From Hyphomicrobiaceae bacterium (GTDB lineage Bacteria; Pseudomonadota; Alphaproteobacteria; Rhizobiales; Hyphomicrobiaceae), in the NCBI GenBank assembly GCA_025359165.1, contig JANYHG010000018.1, forward strand, positions 1 to 36,723: a DNA stretch of 36,723 nt. Direction: 5' to 3'. This document shows, piece after piece, positions 1-6,555 of the stretch. The notes below the pieces were generated by a model. That model searched no databases and was not told the origin of the DNA. It was given only the letters and a program-made list of their open reading frames with translations. Position 1 is the first letter of the stretch. Every line of letters begins with the position of its first letter. A program made the translations under genes and the position numbers.

Positions 1-246
1 TCTAGTGTCGGTCAGCATCAGGTACGTCACCAGTGAGATAAAGATGCATGCCGTCGCGTACGGACGACTACCCTTTCGCGCCGGTGTAACGCACGCAAAG
101 AGCACGTGCGCAAAAAACCGCTGAACCGCCGCAAAAATGTAGACATCGTACCATTCGATCAGATGTGGAGCCGATCAAAATAGCACGCAGCATGGCGGCG
201 GCGCGTCCACCCGCGTGTCTGATAGTGTGGAGGAGGTTTGCGCCAT
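1..246 (-). pseudogene. MFS transporter remnant (MHS-like), nonsense codon and apparent internal deletion
   Basis: Reading leftward from an ATG at 246, the frame gives a polar N-terminus (MAQTSSTLSDTR), meets TGA at 175-177 (codon 24), and then continues in the same frame as LIEWYDVYIFAAVQRFF. The E-W-Y-D motif followed by a hydrophobic helix is typical of the first transmembrane segment of metabolite:H+ symporter-type MFS proteins. About 20 residues later comes a second hydrophobic run (ATACIFISLVTYLML) ending TDTR, which looks like a terminal MFS helix, so the roughly 10 helices in between appear to be missing. The frame is still open at the window edge. I infer a decayed gene with an internal deletion. 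The family assignment rests mainly on the EWYD helix. No intact gene is possible here because of the stop codon and length. Confidence 0.5.
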
Positions 247-363
247 GGAAACCTGCGCTTACAACCGAGCTTAACTCCGCGCGCTAAGGTGAAATTGGTA
301 TCGCTTGCAGAATGGTTCCCGTTGTCCGTGCTCGTTACAACAGGCCGCAATTGAATCGGTCAA

Positions 364-1251
364 TCAAAGCGGTTGTCGTCGCGGCCAATAGGCAGGCAGT
401 TGTGAGCCGTCGCGGTCGCCCCATCCCTCACGCGACGCGTCGTCAAAAATGCGGAGCGTGCGCTCCGCGAGGGGCAACTCGGCACCACGTCCCTTGGCTT
501 CCGCGATCATGGTGCGGAGATCCTTGCGGATGCTGTCGATGTCGAAGGCGGGCGCCCCGGGCGGTTCGCCCGCCAGTGCCGACGCGATGGCAGCGCCACG
601 CGCCTTCAGAATGTTCGGTGCGCCTGAGGTGTCCGAAAACAGCTCCATCAATGCGGTCGTGTCGAGGCCGAGATGGCGGCACAGAACATAAGCCTCGCCG
701 AGCGCCTGGTAGGCAACCAGCAGCGGCAAGTTGATAGCCAGCTTCATGCTGGCACCGGCACCGACCACACCGACGTGGGCGACGCGGCGGCACATCTGAT
801 CGAGGAGTGGCCGCGCGCGCGCGATATCCTCGACACTGCCGCCCGCGAGCCCAAGCAGTTTACCTTGCCGCGCCGGCCCCGTTGTTCCACCGACGGGACA
901 CTCCACGAACGCTGCGCCTTTGGCGCGCACCTTGGCTGCCAGTGCGATCTCGTCACGTGGCTGCACCGTGCTCATTTCGACGACGAGCTTTCCTTTGAGG
1001 TCAGCCGCCAGCACGCCCTGCGCGCCGTCGTAGACGGCCGCGAGGGCATCCGCGTTCGTCAGAATGGTGAGGATCGTGTCGACCTTGCCGGCCAACTCGG
1101 CCGGGGTCGCAACAAGCTTCGCGCCGGCGGCCTCGAGTTCTGCCGTCTTGCCCGGCGTCCGGTTCCAGACCACCAATTCGTGCCCGCACTCGACCAGCCG
1201 CAGCCCGATCGCGGCCCCCATGCGTCCCAGCCCGGCAATTCCGATGCGCAT
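364..1251 (-). CDS. NAD(P)-dependent oxidoreductase, 3-hydroxyisobutyrate dehydrogenase family
   Basis: This 295-residue protein belongs to the beta-hydroxyacid dehydrogenase family, whose members oxidise 3-hydroxyisobutyrate, tartronate semialdehyde or related short acids with NAD(P). The Rossmann motif GLGRMG lies at residues 7-12. The substrate loop has CPVGGTTGPARQG near 118-130. The catalytic lysine sits in GAGASMKLAIN at about K170, with N174 in the expected place. I chose the ATG at 1251 because GGAG stands six bases upstream and the Rossmann strand begins at once; the open frame extends to 1314 without homology. It is divergently oriented to the hydrolase gene that follows. The substrate cannot be read from sequence. 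Family assignment is firm and the exact role is open. Confidence 0.9.
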   Translation of the reverse strand: MRIGIAGLGRMGAAIGLRLVECGHELVVWNRTPGKTAELEAAGAKLVATPAELAGKVDTILTILTNADALAAVYDGAQGVLAADLKGKLVVEMSTVQPRDEIALAAKVRAKGAAFVECPVGGTTGPARQGKLLGLAGGSVEDIARARPLLDQMCRRVAHVGVVGAGASMKLAINLPLLVAYQALGEAYVLCRHLGLDTTALMELFSDTSGAPNILKARGAAIASALAGEPPGAPAFDIDSIRKDLRTMIAEAKGRGAELPLAERTLRIFDDASREGWGDRDGSQLPAYWPRRQPL

Positions 1252-1414
1252 CCCAGTCTCCATTCCAGTCTCGCGGGTCGTTATTCGCACAAAATCGCGC
1301 GACTGCCGCATCACGAAATTTGATCGCAGCGAGCACGACTGGTGATTTCCCGCGCCGTATCAGGATATCTAGGCTCAAGCATCGAGATTGAAATATTCTG
1401 GGTGGAAACGCACC

Positions 1415-3199
1415 ATGGCCGATCATCGCGACATCAGCTCGAATCAAGTCCTGCCTCCGACGCGCACCGAGGTCCGCGATGGCATGCGGATCGACTGGGA
1501 TGTTGCAATTTCAATGGATGATGGCGTGGTCATGCGCGCCGACGTCTTTCGCCCCGACGATGCAGACATTCATCCAGTGCTGCTGACCTATGGTCCTTAC
1601 GCCAAGGGTCTTGCATTCCAGGAGGGCTATCCGAGCGCCTGGAACCGCATGGCCGAGAAGCATCCCGACGTCACGGCGGGCTCGACCAATGCCTATCAGA
1701 GCTGGGAAGTGGTCGATCCGGAGAAATGGGTACCCTATGGGTACGTCTGCGTGCGCGTCGACAGCCGTGGCTGCGGGGCGTCGCCGGGATTTGTCGATCA
1801 CTTTTCGCCGCGCGAGACACGCGACTTCTACGAGTGCATCGAATGGGCGGGGGTGCAGGCCTGGAGCAACGGCAAGGTAGGGCTCGACGGCGTCAGCTAC
1901 TACGGCATGAACCAGTGGCAAGTGGCGTCGCTGCAGCCACCTCACCTTGCCGCCATGTGCATCTGGGAAGGCGCTGCCGACTGGTATCGCGACGCGACGC
2001 ACCACGGCGGCATCCTCTCGACGTTCTGGGCCAATTGGTTCGATATGCAGGTGAAGACTGTCCAATATGGCTCGGGCGAGCGCGGCCGTCGCAGCCGGGT
2101 GACGGGACATCTCATCTGCGGACCGGAGGTGCTGTCCGACGCCGAGCTTGCCGCGAACCGGTGCGATTTCGGTGCCGACATTCGCGCCCATCCCCTCGAC
2201 GACGATTATCACAAGGCGCGCTCGCCACAGTGGGACAAGATCACCGTGCCGTTGTTGACGGCTGCCAACTGGGGCGGGCAGGGCCTGCATACGCGCGGCA
2301 ACTTCGAAGGTTTCGTGCGCGCAGCTTCAAAGCACAAGTATCTCGAGGCGCACGGCATCGAGCATTGGACGCATTTTTATACCGACTACGGTCGCGATCT
2401 GCAGCGCCGCTTCTTCGATTGTTATCTCAAGGGCGATACGAAGGCATGGGCCGACCAGCCGCGCGTGCTGCTGCAGGTGCGTGCGCCGGACGAAACGTTC
2501 AGTGCGCGCCCGGAAAGCGAATGGCCGCTGGCGCGGACGCGATGGACCAAATTCTATCTGGACCCGACACGCGGTTCGCTCCTCACCGATGCTGCCACGG
2601 ATGTGAACACAACGATCGCATTCCCGGCGTTGGGCGATGGCGTCACCTACATCACGCCACCGCTGGAGCACGCGACCGAAATCACTGGCCCGTCGGCGCT
2701 CAAACTGTTCGTCTCCTCGTCGACCGACGACGCGGACCTGTTCGTCGTCCTGCGCGTGTTCACCGCTGAGATGAAGGAAGTCGTCTTCCAAGGTGCTATC
2801 GATCCGCACACACCTGTCGGCCAGGGCTGGCTACGTGCCTCCCATCGCAAGCTCGACGCCGCTTTGAGCCAGCCGTGGCGGCCCTATCATGCGCACGACG
2901 AGAAGCAACCACTGACCCCCGGCGCGCCCGTCGAACTCGATATCGAGATCCTGCCGACCTCGATCGTCGTACCGTCAGGCGGACGCATTGCCTTGAGTGT
3001 GCGCGGGCGCGATTACGAATACGGTGGCGGCAGCGGCGGCAAGTTGTCGAACTTCAAAAACGAACTTCGGGGATGCGGACCCTTTCTGCACGACGACCCC
3101 CTGGATCGTCCGGTCGAAACATACGGCGGCACGACCACCCTGCATTTCGATGCCGGGCAGCGTGCGTATCTCCTGCTCCCCGTGATAGCCTCGGCCTGA
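1415..3199 (+). CDS. CocE/NonD family hydrolase (X-Pro dipeptidyl-peptidase S15-like)
   Basis: This 594-residue alpha/beta hydrolase has the CocE layout: an N-terminal hydrolase core (about 1-370) and a C-terminal jelly-roll domain (about 370-580) of the X-Pro dipeptidyl-peptidase C-terminal type. The nucleophile motif G-V-S-Y-Y-G places the serine at about S161, and VDSRGCGAS near 115-123 is the usual preceding strand and turn. The likely catalytic histidine is H317 in GIEHWTH. At the position where relatives carry the catalytic aspartate (the GGWYD motif), this protein has AANWGGQG near 284-290, with no acidic residue. I prefer the ATG at 1415, preceded by GGTGGAAA, over an upstream in-frame TTG at 1388. 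Known members hydrolyse esters or amides such as cocaine and glutaryl-7-ACA; the substrate here is unknown. Confidence 0.88.
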   Translation: MADHRDISSNQVLPPTRTEVRDGMRIDWDVAISMDDGVVMRADVFRPDDADIHPVLLTYGPYAKGLAFQEGYPSAWNRMAEKHPDVTAGSTNAYQSWEVVDPEKWVPYGYVCVRVDSRGCGASPGFVDHFSPRETRDFYECIEWAGVQAWSNGKVGLDGVSYYGMNQWQVASLQPPHLAAMCIWEGAADWYRDATHHGGILSTFWANWFDMQVKTVQYGSGERGRRSRVTGHLICGPEVLSDAELAANRCDFGADIRAHPLDDDYHKARSPQWDKITVPLLTAANWGGQGLHTRGNFEGFVRAASKHKYLEAHGIEHWTHFYTDYGRDLQRRFFDCYLKGDTKAWADQPRVLLQVRAPDETFSARPESEWPLARTRWTKFYLDPTRGSLLTDAATDVNTTIAFPALGDGVTYITPPLEHATEITGPSALKLFVSSSTDDADLFVVLRVFTAEMKEVVFQGAIDPHTPVGQGWLRASHRKLDAALSQPWRPYHAHDEKQPLTPGAPVELDIEILPTSIVVPSGGRIALSVRGRDYEYGGGSGGKLSNFKNELRGCGPFLHDDPLDRPVETYGGTTTLHFDAGQRAYLLLPVIASA

Positions 3200-3229
3200 G
3201 GACGATGCAGCGGTGTTCGAAAGTTAGCA

Positions 3230-3535
3230 ATGTCGCGGATGCAAATGCTGGCGGTTATCATTGCGTTGATGCTGGCAGTCATCGGCTACGCCGCTTGGTA
3301 CACCCAGCGGCACCCCCGCGAGATCGTCGGCACCGGTCGTGTGCAGGTGCGATCGGAACGCGCCGGTGGACCGACGGTGTCTCTGCGCACGCGCGATGTG
3401 TCGATCAATGGCGTGACGTTCCAGGAAGTCGAACTGCCGAACGGTACGTGGATCGCCTGCGCCGGCGACTGCGCCACGGCTGCCCGTGAGGCAGGCGACG
3501 GTTTCTGGGATAAACATCAGCGCGACCACCGCTGA
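3230..3535 (+). CDS. Small hypothetical protein with one N-terminal membrane segment
   Basis: This 101-residue protein starts 30 bases after the CocE-type hydrolase stop. Residues 6-23 form one hydrophobic helix ([18 protein letters not shown]), so it is probably anchored in the inner membrane with its C-terminus in the periplasm, or carries an uncleaved signal. The rest is a compact polar region with [14 protein letters not shown] near 63-76 and two cysteines (about C79 and C83, in ACAGDC) that could pair in the periplasm. I do not recognise a named family. Codon use matches its neighbours, and no rival frame on either strand is better. ATG 3239, three codons in, is an alternative start. It may be co-transcribed with the hydrolase. 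Confidence 0.65.
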   Translation: MSRMQMLAVIIALMLAVIGYAAWYTQRHPREIVGTGRVQVRSERAGGPTVSLRTRDVSINGVTFQEVELPNGTWIACAGDCATAAREAGDGFWDKHQRDHR

Positions 3536-3543
3536 GGCCCGTA

Positions 3544-3555
3544 CTCCGGCCGGAG
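3544..3555. repeat. Perfect 12-bp palindrome in the gap before the AcuI-like gene
   Basis: CTCCGGCCGGAG reads the same on both strands. It lies nine bases after the stop of the small membrane protein and about 90 bases before the reductase start. It could be an operator half-site pair or the stem of a short hairpin, but a GC-only-core palindrome of this size can arise by chance in GC-rich DNA, and no T-run follows it. Confidence 0.25.
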
Positions 3556-3645
3556 ATCGAAAAGCTCTCGCCGGGTGCGTCTCGACAGCCGCGCGCGCTT
3601 TGCCTACATCGGTATCGAGCCCCCGTTACGCCGAGAGGATATCGC

Positions 3646-4638
3646 ATGACCCAATCCGACCGTTTCAAAGCGCTGTTGATCACCAAGGGCGACGCTGGCC
3701 AGCAGGTGGCATGGACGGAACTCGGCCTCGCCGATCTGATGGCGGGCGATGTCACCGTCAAGGTCAGCCATTCCACGATCAACTACAAGGACGGGCTCGC
3801 GGTGACGGGCAAATCGCCTGTGGTGCGTCGCTTTCCGATGATCCCCGGCATCGATCTCGCTGGCACCGTCACCGCATCGGAGCATGCCGAATTCAAGGCC
3901 GGCGACCACGTCGTGCTCAACGGCTGGGGCGTCGGCGAAACACACATGGGCGGTTACGCCGGCATGGCCCGTCTCAAGGGCGACTGGTTGATCCCCAAGC
4001 CCGACACGCTGACGCCTGCGGAAACGATGGCCATCGGCACGGCGGGTTACACCGCCATGCTCTCGGTGCTGGCGCTCGAAGCGCACGGCATCACGCCCGA
4101 TCGCGGCCCGGTTCTCGTCACGGGTGCCGCCGGCGGCGTCGGCAGCGTTGCGGTCTCTCTGCTGTCGAAACTCGGCTTCAAAGTGATCGCCTCGACCGGG
4201 CGTCCCGCTGAGGCCGACTACCTTAAAAGCCTCGGTGCGCACGAAATCCTCGATCGGGCGGAATTGTCGGGTACGCCGCGCGCGCTCGGCAAAGAGCGCT
4301 GGGCCGCCGCCATCGACAGTGTCGGCTCGGCGACGCTCGCCAACGTGATCTCGCAGACGATGTACGGCGGCACGGTTGCGGCCTGCGGACTGGCGCAGGG
4401 GATGGATCTACCTGCCTCGGTTGCGCCGTTCATTCTGCGTGGCGTGACGCTGGCGGGCATCGACAGCGTCATGGCACCGAAGCCGAAGCGCATCGCCGCC
4501 TGGACACGTCTTGCCCGCGATCTCGATCGCAACAAGCTGGCGGCTCTAACGACGACCCACGCGTTAGCCGATGTGCAGTCGCTAGCGCCGCAGATCCTGG
4601 CGGGGCAGGTGCGTGGACGCGTCGTGCTGGAGGTCTGA
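3646..4638 (+). CDS. acuI: AcuI/YhdH-type MDR oxidoreductase (acrylyl-CoA reductase-like)
   Basis: This 330-residue medium-chain dehydrogenase/reductase belongs to the zinc-free YhdH/AcuI branch, which reduces acrylyl-CoA or other alpha,beta-unsaturated carbonyls with NADPH. Diagnostic stretches include INYKDGLA (about 45-52), PGIDLAGTV (67-75) and the nucleotide-binding loop GAAGGVG at 160-166. The segment [17 protein letters not shown] follows, as in the family. No zinc-binding cysteine set is present, which is normal here. The ATG at 3646 is preceded by GAGAGGAT. The length matches the family (about 325-330). The acrylyl-CoA activity is known for some members only, so the symbol is tentative. 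A gene remnant begins at its last bases. Confidence 0.85.
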   Translation: MTQSDRFKALLITKGDAGQQVAWTELGLADLMAGDVTVKVSHSTINYKDGLAVTGKSPVVRRFPMIPGIDLAGTVTASEHAEFKAGDHVVLNGWGVGETHMGGYAGMARLKGDWLIPKPDTLTPAETMAIGTAGYTAMLSVLALEAHGITPDRGPVLVTGAAGGVGSVAVSLLSKLGFKVIASTGRPAEADYLKSLGAHEILDRAELSGTPRALGKERWAAAIDSVGSATLANVISQTMYGGTVAACGLAQGMDLPASVAPFILRGVTLAGIDSVMAPKPKRIAAWTRLARDLDRNKLAALTTTHALADVQSLAPQILAGQVRGRVVLEV

Positions 4639-4928
4639 TGGGCACGTTGCGCGACGGCGCGCCGGATCAATCCCTCGACGAACCGAAGCCAGCGGGCTGA
4701 CGGTGCGCTATCAGCCCGACGCCGAAACCGTGTGGGAAAATCCGCCGCGCTTTGTCTGGTTACCTCCACTCGACGAGACACTTCCCGACGTCTTGCGCGT
4801 AGTCCCCTCGGATCGCTACCTGCCCGCCGAAACCAAAGTCTATTCCGATGTGCGACGCAATTTGTTCACGCCGCCGGATGCGTACGGCGCGGACGCTGGG
4901 CATGGCCTACCTGCTCGACGCCGCCTGA
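4638..4928 (+). pseudogene. Frameshifted N-terminal remnant resembling DUF4962 / heparinase II/III-like protein
   Basis: An ATG at 4638 overlaps the AcuI-like stop and opens 20 codons that end at TGA 4698-4700. In the next frame, from about 4694, the translation reads LTVRYQPDAETVWENPPRF and continues WLPP, with DVLRV, ETKVYSDV and NLFTPPDAY. NPPRF-WLP followed by a Y/V-L-R strand and an N-F-TP turn is what I recall from the N-terminal DUF4962 fold of heparinase II/III-like proteins. At about 4885 the best frame returns to the starting one and reads LGMAYLLDAA, ending at 4928. The pattern frame 0, then 2, then 0 means at least two indels. The 3' end overlaps the converging monooxygenase gene, so only a stub can remain. 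The decay is clear; the family is from memory and less sure. Confidence 0.45.
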
Positions 4929-6469
4929 AAACGGCGAACGTAGCGGTCCAGGGCCGAGTGATCGAACGGACCTCCGACGAGCCCGATGTAGCCGTCTGGA
5001 CGCACCAGATAGAACGCCGGTTGAGTGATGCCCACCGCGCCCAGCATGCGCGTATTGTGGCCGGTAACCGGCACGCGAAGTACCGTCATCAGTTCGTTGT
5101 TGGCAGGTGGTGGCGTCGTGTGCTCACCGAACAGCAGCAGATTGAACGTTGCCGCATCGAGCACCGAAAATAGATCGGAGACCTCGGTGCCGTCGGACAA
5201 ATTCAACTTCAGCCATGGAAACCGCGCGCCTGCCGCCGGTCCCGCAGAGGGCGCAGCTTGCAGCGTCTGCGAGAGCGCGCTGTCGGGATAGCTGATGCCG
5301 ATCTGCGAAACGGTGGCGAAAGCGAGCTTGCGCACACGATCGATCCGCATCCCAATCGCGGCGAGCCGACTTATGATACGCGTACGCAGCACTGCCGCCG
5401 TCCAGCGCTCGGAAACCAGCAACTGAAACGCCCGGTCGGTCGTCTCGAGCAGTCTGCGTGCGACGGGCACGCGGTCCTGTTCGTAGGTGTCGAGCAGCGA
5501 CATATCGGCCTGCCCCTTGACCACATAGGCGAGTTTCCAGGCGAGATTGTAGGCATCCTGCAAGCCGGTGTTCATGCCTTGCCCACCGGCGGGGCTGTGT
5601 ATGTGCGCGGCATCGCCGAGCAGGAAACAACGCCGGTCGCGAAACCGTTCGGCCATGCGGTGCGAGATGCGATAGGTCGAAAACCACGAGCATAGAGCGA
5701 ATTGCACTTCGGCACCGGCTTCCTTTTTGATCGCGGGCACGAGCATGTCGAAGGCGAGGTCGCTGCGGTCGCGAAACGCCTCAGGCAAGATGCCGATGAC
5801 GCGCCAACGGTTGGTGCCGCGCATGGGAAAGAACAGGTGAAAGCCGTCGCGCCAAAGGTAGATGTTGAGTTCGCCCGGCTTCATCGGGCCGGTGGCTTCG
5901 GTGTCTGCGACGAAGAACACGTGTGGATAGGGATCACCGGGAAACGCGATGCCGCTCAGCGTCCGCACGGCGCTATGTGCGCCATCACATCCGGCGATCC
6001 ATCCGGCCTTCATGCGGCGCTCGACGCCCGCCGCATCTTTCAGCGTCACCTCGACGTGATCTGCATGCTGCTGTAGCCCGACCAACTCCGTCATCCATTG
6101 CACGTCGACGCCCAGCCTATGCAACTTCGCGCCCATCATGCGCTCATTGTCGTCCTGGCCCAGGATCAGCGCGAACGGAAACGGGCTGAGATCCTTACCG
6201 ATATCGCCGAGCGGGATGCGCGCCGCCCACTCACCGTTGGCCCACAGATTGGCACCGGTGGCGGGCAGGCCGAGATTTAGCGCCGTCTGTGCCAGATCCA
6301 TCTTGGCGTAGATTTCGAGCGTGCGCGCCTGTACCGCGATCGCACGGGTCTGCTGCGCCGGACCGGAATGCCGGTCGATGATCACGGCACGCACGCCACG
6401 CATCGCAAGCTGGTTGGCAAGCATCAGACCGGTAGGACCGGCCCCGACGATGAGCACTTCGGTATCCAT
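4907..6469 (-). CDS. FAD-dependent monooxygenase, PheA/TfdB (aromatic hydroxylase) family
   Basis: This 520-residue group A flavoprotein monooxygenase has all three FAD/NADPH fingerprints: GAGPTG at 9-14, GCDGAHS at about 160-166, and GDAAHIHSPAGGQGMN at about 285-300. The C-terminal thioredoxin-like part is present from about 400. Such enzymes hydroxylate phenols, anthraquinones or related rings using NAD(P)H and O2. The ATG at 6469 has AGGAG six bases upstream. It lies 86 bases after the valS stop on the same strand and converges with the AcuI-like gene. No aromatic ring-cleavage gene is close by, so the substrate is unknown. The length fits the family and no key motif is missing. Confidence 0.9.
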   Translation of the reverse strand: MDTEVLIVGAGPTGLMLANQLAMRGVRAVIIDRHSGPAQQTRAIAVQARTLEIYAKMDLAQTALNLGLPATGANLWANGEWAARIPLGDIGKDLSPFPFALILGQDDNERMMGAKLHRLGVDVQWMTELVGLQQHADHVEVTLKDAAGVERRMKAGWIAGCDGAHSAVRTLSGIAFPGDPYPHVFFVADTEATGPMKPGELNIYLWRDGFHLFFPMRGTNRWRVIGILPEAFRDRSDLAFDMLVPAIKKEAGAEVQFALCSWFSTYRISHRMAERFRDRRCFLLGDAAHIHSPAGGQGMNTGLQDAYNLAWKLAYVVKGQADMSLLDTYEQDRVPVARRLLETTDRAFQLLVSERWTAAVLRTRIISRLAAIGMRIDRVRKLAFATVSQIGISYPDSALSQTLQAAPSAGPAAGARFPWLKLNLSDGTEVSDLFSVLDAATFNLLLFGEHTTPPPANNELMTVLRVPVTGHNTRMLGAVGITQPAFYLVRPDGYIGLVGGPFDHSALDRYVRRFQAASSR

Positions 6470-6555
6470 CGGCGTCTCCTGCGGCGAAAGCTCAGGCGAT
6501 GTCGAACACGTTATCGTACGCGGCTGTGATCGGCGGATCGTGGAGCGCGAACGCC

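Noticed and set aside
175-177. In-frame TGA of the MFS remnant as a selenocysteine codon
   Set aside because: There is no SECIS-like hairpin, MFS proteins do not carry selenocysteine, and the frame has other damage.
1726-2769. 347-residue open frame on the plus strand
   Set aside because: It is an out-of-frame shadow of the CocE-type hydrolase, with an arginine-rich translation.
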